Assembly (NCBI RefSeq): GCF_037976325.1 | Contig: NZ_CP150265.1 | Coordinates: 200,001 to 264,000, forward strand | DNA: 64,000 nucleotides | Source of the DNA: Paenibacillus sp. FSL K6-3182 | GTDB taxonomy: Bacteria; Bacillota; Bacilli; Paenibacillales; Paenibacillaceae | Reading direction: 5' to 3' | Shown: piece by piece, positions 1-10,365 of the stretch | Layout of the letters: every line of letters begins with the position of its first letter | How positions within the stretch are numbered: position 1 is the first letter of the stretch | Notes under the pieces: model-generated | Databases searched by the model: none | What the model was told of the DNA's origin: nothing | The model's input: only the letters and a program-made list of their open reading frames with translations | Translations under genes and position numbers: made by a program

Positions 1-1041
<1,041 letters not shown>

Positions 1042-1195
1042 TAAACACGTTTACTGTGACCCATACATCCAGTAGACAGCAGCATAAAAGGCTTCAGCAA
1101 GCCTAATCTTTCGTATCCAGTTTTCAGGGCGTAATGTTCTGACTTTGCAAGCGTCCCCGAACGCTGCAATCGACAACTATTCGGGGGACAAGCGT

Positions 1196-1272
1196 GGCGG
1201 TGTAGCTCAGCTGGCTAGAGCGTACGGTTCATACCCGTGAGGTCGGGGGTTCGATCCCCTTCGCCGCTACCA
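1196..1272 (+). tRNA. tRNA-Met (CAT), elongator type
   Basis: A complete cloverleaf with acceptor GGCGGTG, anticodon loop containing CAT, T-loop GGTTCGATCC and encoded CCA. The 1:72 pair is G-U rather than the C-A mismatch of initiator tRNA, so this is read as elongator methionine. It is the first of six clustered tRNA genes behind the 23S gene. Confidence 0.93.
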
Positions 1273-1295
1273 TTACCTTTTTTATTGTAACATCT

Positions 1296-1371
1296 GGAGG
1301 ATTAGCTCAGCTGGGAGAGCATCTGCCTTACAAGCAGAGGGTCGGCGGTTCGATCCCGTCATCCTCCACCA
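1296..1371 (+). tRNA. tRNA-Val (TAC)
   Basis: A 76-nt cloverleaf with acceptor GGAGGAT pairing ATCCTCC, anticodon loop CTTACAA (TAC) and encoded CCA. It lies 23 nt after tRNA-Met in the same cluster. Confidence 0.95.
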
Positions 1372-1406
1372 TATGTACTTATTCGGTTTTATGACCGGAT
1401 CCACTT

Positions 1407-1483
1407 GGAGCTGTGGTGTAGTGGCCCAACATGCCTGCCTGTCACGCAGGAGACCGCGGGTTCGAATCCCGTCAGCTCCGCCA
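1407..1483 (+). tRNA. tRNA-Asp (GTC)
   Basis: A 77-nt cloverleaf with acceptor GGAGCTG/CAGCTCC, anticodon loop CTGTCAC (GTC), discriminator G as expected for tRNA-Asp, and encoded CCA. Confidence 0.95.
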
Positions 1484-1499
1484 TTTTTCTTTAAAGTAA

Positions 1500-1575
<76 letters not shown>

Positions 1576-1613
1576 CTTTATTTTTCGTTGCGACGAGAAA
1601 TAAGTAATAGTAT

Positions 1614-1698
1614 GGAGGATTAGTGAAGTGGCTAAACACGGCAGACTGTAAATCTGCTCTCTCTGAGTTCGGTGGTTCGAATCCATCATCCTCCACCA
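1614..1698 (+). tRNA. tRNA-Tyr (GTA)
   Basis: An 85-nt class II tRNA with a long variable arm, anticodon loop CTGTAAA (GTA) and encoded CCA. The length and variable arm set it apart from its class I neighbours. Confidence 0.95.
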
Positions 1699-1713
1699 TT
1701 TCTTTTACAGCAA

Positions 1714-1789
1714 GAGCCATTAGCTCAGTTGGTAGAGCACCTGACTTTTAATCAGGGTGTCGTAGGTTCGAATCCTACATGGCTCACCA
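1714..1789 (+). tRNA. tRNA-Lys (TTT)
   Basis: A 76-nt cloverleaf with acceptor GAGCCAT/ATGGCTC, anticodon loop CTTTTAA (TTT) and encoded CCA. It is the last tRNA of the cluster and is followed within 25 nt by a terminator hairpin. Confidence 0.95.
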
Positions 1790-1812
1790 TTTTTTTCTAA
1801 ACAAACCTATAC

Positions 1813-1842
1813 AACCGTAGATCTTAGGATCTACGGTTTTTT
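1813..1842 (+). terminator. Terminator of the rRNA-tRNA cluster
   Basis: An inverted repeat AACCGTAGATC/GATCTACGGTT with a short loop is followed by a T run, directly after tRNA-Lys. Confidence 0.85.
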
Positions 1843-1863
1843 TGTTTGATTATATTCGAAATA

Positions 1864-1907
1864 AAAAAGAGTTTGCCCATCATTAAGATGAGCAAACTCT
1901 TTTTTTG
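1864..1907. terminator. Bidirectional terminator between trn cluster and flavin reductase gene
   Basis: The inverted repeat AGAGTTTGC/GCAAACTCT has an A run on its left and a T run on its right, so it can stop transcription from either side. It separates the tRNA cluster from the convergent gene at 1937. Confidence 0.8.
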
Positions 1908-1936
1908 CATAGTTAAAACCAGATAATGAATGAATC

Positions 1937-2491
1937 TTAGTTTTTACTCCGTAGATTCAATTCATAAGCAAGCTCGTTTACCGTTTCGTTTAGACGAAGT
2001 TTAAGTTCATCATTTAATTCAAATACTGGAGCTTCATTTGGCTCTTGTGAACGCTCGATTTGGGAATCAACGGCGTACACTCCGCTTACATATAATTTCG
2101 CGCCCATGGATGCGAGTACCGGCTTGAGGGAATAGTCAATAGAGAGTAGATGAGCGATGGTGCCGCCGATAAACAGAGGAGCAATGATTTTACCATCAAG
2201 TCCTTTCTGCGGCAGTAGATCTAGAAACGTTTTTAGAACGCCAGTATAAGATGCTTTGTAAACTGGGCTTGCAATAATAACAGCATCTGCATTCTCGACA
2301 AGCTGATTGGCTTCTATAATAGCAGGGCTGCCAAAACGAGCGTGAATTAGATCTTCGGCTGGCAAAGAAACCACGGTTATGGTTTCAACCGAAAGACTTT
2401 TTGTTATCAATTGTTGTTCTACGTACTGTGTTATGCCATTTAATCGGGATGAAGCATTTGGACTGCCTGAAATAATTACAATCTTGGACAT
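1937..2491 (-). CDS. NAD(P)H-dependent FMN reductase (SsuE-like flavodoxin fold)
   Basis: The 184-residue product begins MSKIVIISGSPNASSR, the flavodoxin-like phosphate-binding loop of the NADPH-dependent FMN reductase family; a second family signature, IIASPVYKASYTG, sits near residue 75. Such enzymes supply reduced FMN to two-component monooxygenases, for example in sulfonate use. The start at 2491 is chosen because an AGGAG lies 8 nt upstream; a start seven codons further out has no such site. It stands alone and converges on the tRNA cluster. The physiological partner is unknown: no monooxygenase or sulfonate transporter is next to it. Confidence 0.8.
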   Translation of the reverse strand: MSKIVIISGSPNASSRLNGITQYVEQQLITKSLSVETITVVSLPAEDLIHARFGSPAIIEANQLVENADAVIIASPVYKASYTGVLKTFLDLLPQKGLDGKIIAPLFIGGTIAHLLSIDYSLKPVLASMGAKLYVSGVYAVDSQIERSQEPNEAPVFELNDELKLRLNETVNELAYELNLRSKN

Positions 2492-2680
2492 GGGTGCACT
2501 CCTCTTTGTCAAATAAATAGTAGGATAAGTAATTACATTAATCCGATAAGTAAACTTTGAATAGATAGTACCATGGCAGATGTTATTTGGTCAAACAGGT
2601 TTGATTTGTTTCTTGTATTTTATCGATATAAGGGAACAATGTATACATATAGGAATGAAATAGAAAAAGGGGTAGTTGCA

Positions 2681-3628
2681 ATGGTATACGGATTAGCGGT
2701 TTTAATTAGCTTCGCGATCGTATTTGCAAGCGTACCACCGCTTCGTGTATTTGCGCTGCGACTTGGTTTTGTCGATCGTCCTAATCAGAGAAAAATACAT
2801 AACAAGCCGATCCCTCTCATGGGTGGCGCGGCTATTTTTGTTGGCTGTATCGTTACGATGTTTATTTTTATCGGGTTCACTCCGCTCACTTGGACCATAG
2901 TTACGGGTGGAACAGTGCTCGTAATTATTGGACTTCTTGATGATGCGTCAAAGGCAAAAGGGAAAGATTTTCCGATATGGCCGCGTGTCATCCTCTATAT
3001 GGGTGCTGCGTCAATCCCAAGCTTATTTCATATCAAAATTGCGGGTATTACCAATCCGTTTACACATTTGTTTATTTCATTTCCCGATTGGGTATCGTGG
3101 CTGACAACGATGCTATGGGTTTTCGCGCTAATCAATATGATCAACTTTATTGATGGCGTAGATGGGCTGGCTTCAGGGGTATGCACGCTGTCAGCACTTA
3201 CGCTATTGACGGTGGCGCTCGTCAAAGGTCAGCCAAGCACCGCTATTCTTGCCATTATTGTAGCCGGAGCATGCTTTGGTTTTTTGGTTCATAATTTTTA
3301 TCCAGCTAGAATTTTTATGGGTGACGCAGGAGCGACCTTCCTAGGCTTTACGCTTGCTGTAATAGCTGTTGATGGAGCGTTTAAGAAAGCAACATTTATT
3401 ACCTTGCTAGTTCCATTACTGGCGCTTGGATTGCCTATATTTGACACGGCTTATGTCATGCTGCGCAGGCTTATAAGCGGTAAAGGCTTGCATCATGCGG
3501 ACAAGCTGCATACGCATCATCTTTTGATGAAATGGGGACTGAGCCAGGTTCAAACGGTTTCGTTTCTATATTTAATTGCTGCGTTATTCGCGCTCTTGTC
3601 AATCATTCTTTTACTGGTAATAGGCTGA
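2681..3628 (+). CDS. tagO: Undecaprenyl-phosphate N-acetylglucosaminyl 1-phosphate transferase (TagO/WecA family)
   Basis: A 315-residue polytopic membrane protein that transfers a UDP-sugar phosphate to undecaprenyl phosphate, the first step in teichoic acid or related wall-polymer synthesis. Family hallmarks visible are RKIHNKPIPLMGG (residues 34-46), the Asp-rich LLDDASKAKGK near residue 88, the catalytic INFIDGVDGLASG region near 150, and a C-terminal DKLHTHHLL histidine motif. About ten hydrophobic segments alternate with loops. The start at 2681 has GGGGT upstream; the frame remains open further 5' but that extension is not hydrophobic. The linkage substrate is inferred from the family. 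Confidence 0.85.
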   Translation: MVYGLAVLISFAIVFASVPPLRVFALRLGFVDRPNQRKIHNKPIPLMGGAAIFVGCIVTMFIFIGFTPLTWTIVTGGTVLVIIGLLDDASKAKGKDFPIWPRVILYMGAASIPSLFHIKIAGITNPFTHLFISFPDWVSWLTTMLWVFALINMINFIDGVDGLASGVCTLSALTLLTVALVKGQPSTAILAIIVAGACFGFLVHNFYPARIFMGDAGATFLGFTLAVIAVDGAFKKATFITLLVPLLALGLPIFDTAYVMLRRLISGKGLHHADKLHTHHLLMKWGLSQVQTVSFLYLIAALFALLSIILLLVIG

Positions 3629-3802
3629 ATTAAGCAAGCTCTTGTGGTACAATGACGGGAAAAAGCGTTATTCCACATAAAGGTGCGAATAAACTTTTTT
3701 TACTTATTAATCCGCTTATATGGAGCTGCTAATCGCAATAGGTGTCCTCCCATAGGAGGAAGCACGCAGCCGCAAATGCTTGTGGAGATTGGAGATAGAG
3801 AA

Positions 3803-4945
3803 ATGAGCACGACAGACTGGTTGAAGCCGCTGAAGCACATTTTGAACTGTCCGGTACATGCTGTTTCGAAATCTATAGCGGAGTGGAACGATTTAATTAG
3901 CAATGCTGATGTGGTGTGGTTAGGCGATCATATAGGATCTTCTCCTATAGAAGGCCAACGCGTAGAAAAAGACGAAAAAACGTGGATTGTCATTTCATCT
4001 GCGGAATATGAAGTGGATTTATTAGAAATTGATTGTCCATCGCTTCAGGCAATAGAGAAGGAATTGATAAGCTGGACTTTGCAGCTTAACCGCGGACATT
4101 TAATGGAGAAAAAAAATGCGGCGCTCTCTGAATCAGAGAGGCAAGCGCTTAAGCTTGGAGATTGGATTCAGAAGCAGCTGGAATCGGATGAGCCCGCATA
4201 TTCTTTACCTGATCATTTAACCGTTGGCAGTCGCTTATTTAATGAAATGATACCTTTCTTACTCGTTACAGAGCAGTCTGGCACGAAGCATGCAACCTAT
4301 TCTGAATTAGAAAAGCTTCTGCGTTCATTTATGTCCGACGATGTCTTGCTTATTCCGCTCAAGAGCCAAGAATGGCTCATATGGGGTTCGATGTCCTTGC
4401 TAAGAGATGAGGATTCCGATGCTTTCGATGAGCAGGAGGAAGAGACGATTGAGGATAGTCTAGCTTCGATTGGGCTTGGATTACATGAGATGCTTGCCAG
4501 TGAGTGGATTGGTGAATGCCATATCGCAGTCGCTCATCCTTCATCACCTGCAAAAGGTATGATTGAGACAACGATGCTGCTGCGGGAGACGATTAATCTC
4601 GGCCGAAAATTCCATGTAGGAACGAATATTTATTTGCCGTGGATGCTTCAGTTGGAACGTTTGTTGAATGCTATTCCGGAGGTTCATCGTGCGAGATATT
4701 TGGAGCAGTCGTTAAAAAGAGCGGATCTATTCGTTGAATCAGAAATGCTGAGTACATTGGAAACATTTTTTACGCTTGATTGCAACGTTAGTGAGACAGC
4801 GAAGAAATTATACATTCATAGAAATACATTATTATATCGTTTAGACAAGCTTAAACAAGAGACTGGTTTAGATGTTCGTCAATTTAGGGATGCCGTACTA
4901 GTCAAAATTATATTACTATTGTACAAAGTTACGAAAAGAAATTAG
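3803..4945 (+). CDS. PucR/CdaR-type helix-turn-helix transcriptional regulator
   Basis: A 380-residue protein whose last 60 residues form the PucR C-terminal HTH: LETFFTLDCNVSETAKKLY followed by IHRNTLLYRLDKLKQETGLD, the strongly conserved signature of this family. The N-terminal 300 residues show no recognised sensor domain. The start at 3803 is preferred because a GGAG lies upstream and the 40 residues before it are basic and atypical. It precedes the sugar-ABC ATPase gene by 89 nt in the same direction, so it may respond to a carbon source, but that is only positional inference. Confidence 0.8.
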   Translation: MSTTDWLKPLKHILNCPVHAVSKSIAEWNDLISNADVVWLGDHIGSSPIEGQRVEKDEKTWIVISSAEYEVDLLEIDCPSLQAIEKELISWTLQLNRGHLMEKKNAALSESERQALKLGDWIQKQLESDEPAYSLPDHLTVGSRLFNEMIPFLLVTEQSGTKHATYSELEKLLRSFMSDDVLLIPLKSQEWLIWGSMSLLRDEDSDAFDEQEEETIEDSLASIGLGLHEMLASEWIGECHIAVAHPSSPAKGMIETTMLLRETINLGRKFHVGTNIYLPWMLQLERLLNAIPEVHRARYLEQSLKRADLFVESEMLSTLETFFTLDCNVSETAKKLYIHRNTLLYRLDKLKQETGLDVRQFRDAVLVKIILLLYKVTKRN

Positions 4946-5034
4946 TTTTTTTGTAAAGTATGTGCATAGTCACAAGCTCCCCAGTGGGATAAGATATAGG
5001 CATAACGAAATTTCTTTCTAGGGGGAAAATTATC

Positions 5035-6156
5035 ATGGCAGGCGTACGTTTAGAAGGCATTTACAAAAAATACCCGGGTACTGACAAAGCATCGGTTACT
5101 GACGTTAACTTAGATATTAAAGACAAAGAGTTTCTCGTATTGGTCGGACCATCTGGTTGCGGTAAATCGACAACTCTTCGTATGATTGCAGGCCTTGAAG
5201 AAATTTCCGAAGGCAAATTGTTCATCGGCGACCGCCTTGTGAACGATGTAGCTCCTAAAGACCGCGACATCGCGATGGTATTCCAATCCTACGCGTTGTA
5301 CCCACACATGAACGTTTACCAAAACATGGCTTTCGGCCTTAAACTTCGTAAATTCAAAAAAGCAGACATCGACAAACGTGTTCGTGAAGCTGCTAAAATT
5401 CTAGATATCGAGCATTTGCTTGACCGTAAACCAAAAGCACTTTCCGGTGGTCAACGTCAACGTGTCGCTCTAGGACGCGCAATCGTTCGTGAGCCACAAG
5501 TATTCTTGATGGATGAGCCGCTTTCCAACTTGGACGCGAAACTTCGTGGACAAATGCGCGCGGAAATCAGCAAGCTTACAAAACGTCTTGAAACAACAAC
5601 TATCTATGTAACGCATGACCAAATCGAGGCAATGACAATGGGTGACCGTATCGTTGTTATGAAAGACGGTTTCATTCAACAAACAGCTTCACCAGAAGAA
5701 CTGTATAACCACCCGGTTAACATCTTCGTAGCTGGCTTTATCGGCGCTCCATCGATGAACTTTATCAGCGGTTCGCTTACAGAGCAAGGCGGCGCACTTC
5801 GCTTCAAAGCAAGCGGCGTTGATGTAGTTGTTCCAGAAGGCAAAGCAGCATCGCTTCGCTCGAAAGGTTACATCGGCAAAGAAGTGATTCTTGGCATTCG
5901 TCCAGAGGATCTTCACGAAGAGCCAGTATTCTTGGAAGCATCCCCACAAACAATCGTGAACGCAAATGTTGAGGTTGCTGAGAACCTTGGTCACGAGATG
6001 TACTTGTACCTGAACGGTATCGGCACTGACACAGTTATCGCTCGTGTTGATGGCCGCTCTGGTCTACGTGATGGCACAACTGTTAAGCTTGCGCTTGACA
6101 TGAACAAAGTACACTTGTTCGACAAAACGACAGAACTTAACATTTTCGAAGCTTAA
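5035..6156 (+). CDS. ugpC: Multi-sugar ABC transporter ATP-binding protein (MsmX/UgpC family)
   Basis: A 373-residue ATPase subunit that energises carbohydrate importers. Motifs in order: Walker [10 protein letters not shown] near residue 38, Q-loop region [14 protein letters not shown] signature [14 protein letters not shown] near 135, Walker [16 protein letters not shown] near 157, H-loop THD, then a C-terminal TOBE-type domain (residues 240-373). No permease or binding-protein gene adjoins it. Free-standing MsmX-type ATPases in Firmicutes serve several sugar importers, which fits this isolation. Its codon use is strongly biased like that of the glycolytic genes, suggesting high expression. 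A terminator follows at once. Confidence 0.9.
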   Translation: MAGVRLEGIYKKYPGTDKASVTDVNLDIKDKEFLVLVGPSGCGKSTTLRMIAGLEEISEGKLFIGDRLVNDVAPKDRDIAMVFQSYALYPHMNVYQNMAFGLKLRKFKKADIDKRVREAAKILDIEHLLDRKPKALSGGQRQRVALGRAIVREPQVFLMDEPLSNLDAKLRGQMRAEISKLTKRLETTTIYVTHDQIEAMTMGDRIVVMKDGFIQQTASPEELYNHPVNIFVAGFIGAPSMNFISGSLTEQGGALRFKASGVDVVVPEGKAASLRSKGYIGKEVILGIRPEDLHEEPVFLEASPQTIVNANVEVAENLGHEMYLYLNGIGTDTVIARVDGRSGLRDGTTVKLALDMNKVHLFDKTTELNIFEA

Positions 6157-6171
6157 TAAATAGTATGGAAG

Positions 6172-6210
6172 AAGAACGGTCGGATTATCCGATCGTTCTT
6201 TTTTTTATTT
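6172..6210 (+). terminator. Rho-independent terminator after ugpC
   Basis: The hairpin AAGAACGGTCGGAT/ATCCGATCGTTCTT contains one G-U pair and is followed by eight or more T residues. Confidence 0.9.
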
Positions 6211-6268
6211 AAAAATAGAGGGCGTTTTTGTCGAATTGACTGTTGCGATTAAATAAATAGGAGTCAAA

Positions 6269-6297
6269 CAAAACCATTTCCATGCTTCGGCTGTCTA
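6269..6297 (+). promoter_or_regulatory. Candidate ECF-type promoter of the sigma/anti-sigma operon
   Basis: A -35-like AAAACCATTT (AAC at 6272-6274) and a -10-like TGTCTA (6292-6297) are spaced as in ECF sigma promoters (AAC, about 17 nt, CGTCTA). It lies 60 nt before the sigma factor start, so autoregulation is likely but inferred. Confidence 0.5.
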
Positions 6298-6356
6298 ATA
6301 CAAAACAGGAATAATGTATAAGAAATGAGAGGCAGCCTGGGCAGGAGGGAAGAGGC

Positions 6357-6950
6357 ATGAATAAGGATGAGTGGGCTGAAGCGGCTATACGGGGCGATGA
6401 AACGGCGCTGCTGCAGCGTATTGATCTAGATAAGCATCAAATGTATGGGATTGCTTATTCATATATGCGAAATGAGTCGGATGCATTAGAGGCTATACAA
6501 GAAACGGTTTGCCGGATATGGACGAAAAAGCACACATTAAGGGAGCCAAAATTTTTTACAACGTGGGCCATTCGTATTTTGATCCGTGTGTGTATGGATG
6601 CTAAGAAGAAGCAAACGAGGGAGCGTCCTACCGATTCGATAGCCGAGCAATATGATTTGAGGGAAAAGACAGTAGAGTACGATGAGACAGCAGCACGTCT
6701 TGATATGGCTGCGCAGATTCAACTGCTTCCGGTTAACTATCGTATGGTGATAACACTCAAATATTATCGAGATATGACGATTACGGAAATTGCCGAGCTA
6801 TTGGAGAAGCCTGATGGAACCATTCGAACATGGCTGAACAAAGCATTAAAAGGACTAAGAGCAGATATGGCACATATGAAGGAGGAGATACGAAATGAGC
6901 GAGGCCAAGGAGACGCCGTTCAGGCAAGCCAATCAGGCGCTGCGAAGTGA
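6357..6950 (+). CDS. RNA polymerase sigma factor, sigma-70/ECF family
   Basis: A 197-residue sigma factor. Region 2 is seen at residues 25-95 (MYGIAYSYMRNESDALEAIQ and FFTTWAIRILIRVCMD), and region 4 near 120-165 (LPVNYRMVITLKYYRDMTITEIA, with helix-turn-helix LLEKPDGTIRTWLNKALK). Its 3' end overlaps the next gene, which encodes a membrane protein of the anti-sigma type, by 56 nt; this is the usual sigma/anti-sigma coupling. An ECF-like promoter lies upstream, consistent with autoregulation. The stress it answers cannot be read from the sequence; RsiV-like partners would suggest envelope stress. Confidence 0.87.
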   Translation: MNKDEWAEAAIRGDETALLQRIDLDKHQMYGIAYSYMRNESDALEAIQETVCRIWTKKHTLREPKFFTTWAIRILIRVCMDAKKKQTRERPTDSIAEQYDLREKTVEYDETAARLDMAAQIQLLPVNYRMVITLKYYRDMTITEIAELLEKPDGTIRTWLNKALKGLRADMAHMKEEIRNERGQGDAVQASQSGAAK

Positions 6951-8259
6951 CATTGACCATGTGAATCAGGAGCTTGTTGTGATGCCGGAGCTGGCGCTGG
7001 ATGCAGCAATACGAAGTGGGATTGAGCAGGGGCGGAAGCGATCCATACGTAGAAACAGAAAAAGATGGAGTGTGAGCATGATTGCTGCAGGGCTAAGTGT
7101 AATCCTACTTCTAACCGCGTTCGTTCGCGTATCTCCTGTGTTTGCTTCTATTGTGAAGGAAATTCCGGGTTTCAGCGGGTTTGTTGAGTTGATTCAGGGA
7201 GATAAGTCCTTGATTACAGCAATGGAAAATGATTTCATACAGCCTATAAAGCTCTCGGACGAGAAAAACGGCTACATTTTTACGGTTGATGGTATTATAG
7301 CCGATGATCAGCGTATGGCTATTCTGTATACGGTAGAGGGACCAGGAATTAACGGCAATACAGGATTTCTGGAGTATAAATTAAAAACGAGTGATGGTAA
7401 GGATTTGGTCGCTTCCATTGGTTCATCGCATTATCCGAATGATGATACCGAGGATTCAAGCGTTCCTGTGCATCAATATTTAGATATACTAATGGGCGAA
7501 GGTTCTAAAATGCCGGAGAGCTTACAATTCAGCCTATTGCTTGGCGGTCAGTGGCTAAAGGTTGATTTTCCAATTGAGCATAAAAGATTCGAGGGGATGC
7601 GTGAAGAAATCTCGATCGAGCAAAAGGTTGAGGTCGGAGGACAACGTTTTACGGTGAAAAATGCTGTCATAACACCGCTTCAAATAGCAGTGACAATCGA
7701 AGCAGATGCAAATAATGACAAACACGCAAATGGTTTTATAAATATAGCGCTTGTTGATGAGAAAGGCAGGCGATATGAGTCGAATTCTGCATTTGGCGAT
7801 TCTAATACATCAATTACCCTTCACTTTAAGAGCAGTTATTTCGTTAAGCCCAAAAAGTTAACTTTAATTGCGGACGGTTTGTACTTGTCGGAAAACAATT
7901 TAAGCATCACAGTGGATACGGATAAAATAGAAACTTTATCATCACCGAATAATAGGCTTCTATTAGCCAGCAAAGAGCTGCTAAATGGTGAGTATGAAGT
8001 GAAGTTTGATTTGCTAAGTCAGGATGAGATCGATAAGAAGCCGGGGTATACATTATTTCCGCACGGCGGCACCTTTAAGGACGGTGCTGGTGAATCTTAC
8101 CCTATTTCAGATAATCGGGGGGTGCAGTGGAATTCAAATGAAGATAAAGTGACCTATGTTTATCGAATTCCAGCAGCAGATTACAAGCAGCCGTTAACAT
8201 TCAGTATTGAGCAGTACCCTGGTTATGTATTAAAACCGATAAGTATACCGATAAAATAA
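6895..8259 (+). CDS. DUF4179-type anti-sigma factor, single-pass membrane protein
   Basis: A 454-residue protein with a cytoplasmic N-terminus (1-60), one transmembrane helix near residues 61-85 (SMIAAGLSVILLLTAFV), the segment VFASIVKEIPGFSGFVELI typical of DUF4179 proteins, and a large extracytoplasmic domain. It overlaps the sigma gene, so translation is probably coupled. By family and context it should hold the sigma factor inactive at the membrane and sense an outside signal. No conserved CHCC zinc anti-sigma motif is seen. A terminator lies directly downstream, closing a two-gene operon. Confidence 0.8.
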   Translation: MSEAKETPFRQANQALRSDIDHVNQELVVMPELALDAAIRSGIEQGRKRSIRRNRKRWSVSMIAAGLSVILLLTAFVRVSPVFASIVKEIPGFSGFVELIQGDKSLITAMENDFIQPIKLSDEKNGYIFTVDGIIADDQRMAILYTVEGPGINGNTGFLEYKLKTSDGKDLVASIGSSHYPNDDTEDSSVPVHQYLDILMGEGSKMPESLQFSLLLGGQWLKVDFPIEHKRFEGMREEISIEQKVEVGGQRFTVKNAVITPLQIAVTIEADANNDKHANGFINIALVDEKGRRYESNSAFGDSNTSITLHFKSSYFVKPKKLTLIADGLYLSENNLSITVDTDKIETLSSPNNRLLLASKELLNGEYEVKFDLLSQDEIDKKPGYTLFPHGGTFKDGAGESYPISDNRGVQWNSNEDKVTYVYRIPAADYKQPLTFSIEQYPGYVLKPISIPIK

Positions 8260-8263
8260 GTCG

Positions 8264-8309
8264 AAGGCGCTGAGCAGCGGAGGAAACGTTGCGTTCAGCG
8301 CCTTTTTCC
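8264..8309 (+). terminator. Terminator of the sigma/anti-sigma operon
   Basis: The inverted repeat AAGGCGCTGAGC/GTTCAGCGCCTT is followed by a short T run, 5 nt after the anti-sigma stop codon. Confidence 0.8.
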
Positions 8310-8380
8310 TTTACGATGAAGACATTGGAAAATATCATACATATACACAATAGCAGTTGTCATATGAGGGAGGCCCTACG

Positions 8381-9319
8381 ATGCCGAAAAAAGTGAAAGT
8401 ATCTGAGCTCGTTAAACAATTTCAGCTTGAGATTATTGCGGGCGAGGATGGAATGAAGCGCGCCATTACAGTAGATGATTTGTATCGGCCTGGACTCGAA
8501 ATGGCTGGATATTTCCACTACCATCCAAGTGAGCGGGTACAGCTGCTTGGAAGAACGGAAATCTCGTTCCTAAATATGCTGGACGGTGAAGAGCGCAAGG
8601 ATCGTATGGTTCGTTTATGCAACGAGGATACACCTTGCATTATTTTGACAAGAGGGCTGGAAGCGCCTCAAGAGCTTGTAGATCAATGTAATGAGAAACA
8701 AATTCCGCTGCTCAGAAGCAATGTGGCTACAACCATTTTGTCCAGCAGAATTACGGACTTTTTGGAGAGAAAGCTAGCTCCGACAGCAACGATTCATGGC
8801 GTTCTTGTTGACGTATACGGCGTTGGAATGCTTATTACTGGAGGAAGCGGCATCGGTAAAAGCGAGACGGCGCTAGAGCTTGTCAAACGCGGACACCGGC
8901 TTGTCGCTGATGATGCAGTAGAAATTATGCAAACCTCCGATGCGCAGCTGCACGGCAGTGCGCCAGAGCTTATTCGTCACCTGCTAGAGATTAGAGGGCT
9001 GGGTATTATTAATGTAATGACACTTTTTGGCGCAGGGGCAGTTCGGACGCAGAAGCGTATCGGCCTTGTCATTAAGCTGGAAAACTGGCAGCAGGACAAG
9101 CAATATGATCGCCTTGGATTGGATGAAGAAACGACCCGTATTATCGAGACGGACATTCCGCTCGTAACTGTGCCAGTAAGACCCGGTCGTAACTTAGCGG
9201 TCATCATCGAGGTGGCAGCAATGAATTTCCGCTTGAAACGAATGGGTTACAATGCGGCGCTGCAGTTTACGAATAAGCTTACGGAAACGATCGCTGACGA
9301 TATGGACGAATACGATTGA
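8381..9319 (+). CDS. hprK: HPr kinase/phosphorylase
   Basis: A 312-residue bifunctional enzyme that phosphorylates and dephosphorylates HPr on Ser46, the core sensor of carbon catabolite control in Firmicutes. The Walker A loop GGSGIGKS is at residues 154-161, followed by LVADDAVEI and the HprK signature [10 protein letters not shown] near residue 210. Length matches the family (about 310). The start at 8381 has a GGGAGG upstream; an in-frame codon 24 nt earlier has none. It begins an hprK-lgt-ppaX-acyltransferase run with 21-24 nt spacing, the same order as in Bacillus. Its target HPr is encoded at 27276 in this window. Confidence 0.95.
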   Translation: MPKKVKVSELVKQFQLEIIAGEDGMKRAITVDDLYRPGLEMAGYFHYHPSERVQLLGRTEISFLNMLDGEERKDRMVRLCNEDTPCIILTRGLEAPQELVDQCNEKQIPLLRSNVATTILSSRITDFLERKLAPTATIHGVLVDVYGVGMLITGGSGIGKSETALELVKRGHRLVADDAVEIMQTSDAQLHGSAPELIRHLLEIRGLGIINVMTLFGAGAVRTQKRIGLVIKLENWQQDKQYDRLGLDEETTRIIETDIPLVTVPVRPGRNLAVIIEVAAMNFRLKRMGYNAALQFTNKLTETIADDMDEYD

Positions 9320-9340
9320 ACCTAAAGGGGATATAACTAA

Positions 9341-10342
9341 ATGAAGACATTGATATTAAACCCAATTGCCTTCACATTAGGCTCTATTGAAGTGCATTGG
9401 TATGGCATTATTCTGGGAACGGCGGCATTAGTGGGGCTGCTTCTCGCAGTGCAAGAAGGTAAACGATTCGGAATTAAGCCGGATTTTTTCATGGATTTGC
9501 TGCTGCTGGGCGTCCCTTCCGCCATTATTGGAGCGCGAATTTATTATGTAGCGTTCAAATGGGAAGATTATAAAGGCAACTTTGTAGATGTGTTCAAAAT
9601 ATGGAATGGCGGTATCGCGATATATGGTGCGATAATCGGAGCTTTTATTTGCGGGTTCTTCTATTTCCGCTATAAAGGTTATAACTTCTGGCGTTTGGTA
9701 GACATTTGTGTACCTGGACTGCTTGCAGGTCAAATGATTGGTCGTTGGGGAAATTTCATGAACCAAGAGGCGTATGGCGGTGTGGTTAGCGAGTCTTTCC
9801 TTCGCAATACACTTCATTTACCATCGTTTATCGTGGATCAAATGCTTATTCAAGGTGAATACCGTCACCCGGCTTTCTTGTATGAATCCGTATGGAGCTT
9901 GGTCGGTATTGCTATATTGTTCATCCTTCGCCGCCAAAAGTTTTTGCGCGCAGGAGAGCTGATGGCCAGCTATTTTATCTGGTATTCAATCGGCCGTTTC
10001 TTTATTGAAGCGCTTCGTACGGACAGTCTTGCATTTAGAGGACCATCGTGGCTGGCATCGTTTATTAATGGCCTCTGGACTCCAATGGAGGTTTTGTTCA
10101 AACAAGGCTACTTGGATCCTGCGTACGGCAACATAAGGATTTCACAAGTACTGGCGCTGCTCTTAATCGTTGGTGCGGTTGTACTTATTATCGTACGACG
10201 TAAGACGGGACTTGCCTCTGCTCATTACCTTGATCCAATTACGACTAGCAAGCCAGAGCGTAATGTGGGATCAGATTCTGAGAAAAAGGGTAAAGACCAA
10301 CCTGCTGGCACTAAAAAAGATGATGAGGTTGGCAAGCGTTAA
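9341..10342 (+). CDS. lgt: Prolipoprotein diacylglyceryl transferase
   Basis: A 333-residue integral membrane enzyme that attaches diacylglycerol to the lipobox cysteine of prolipoproteins. The signature GRWGNFMNQEAYGG is near residue 131, preceded by GGIAIYGAIIGAF near residue 88, and about seven hydrophobic helices are visible. The C-terminal 35 residues are charged and Lys-rich (KPERNVGSDSEKKGKDQ), an extension of little conservation. AAAGGGG precedes the start by 12 nt. It follows hprK by 21 nt and is probably in its operon. Confidence 0.95.
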   Translation: MKTLILNPIAFTLGSIEVHWYGIILGTAALVGLLLAVQEGKRFGIKPDFFMDLLLLGVPSAIIGARIYYVAFKWEDYKGNFVDVFKIWNGGIAIYGAIIGAFICGFFYFRYKGYNFWRLVDICVPGLLAGQMIGRWGNFMNQEAYGGVVSESFLRNTLHLPSFIVDQMLIQGEYRHPAFLYESVWSLVGIAILFILRRQKFLRAGELMASYFIWYSIGRFFIEALRTDSLAFRGPSWLASFINGLWTPMEVLFKQGYLDPAYGNIRISQVLALLLIVGAVVLIIVRRKTGLASAHYLDPITTSKPERNVGSDSEKKGKDQPAGTKKDDEVGKR

Positions 10343-10365
10343 ATGTAATTTAGGGAGGTTTATCG

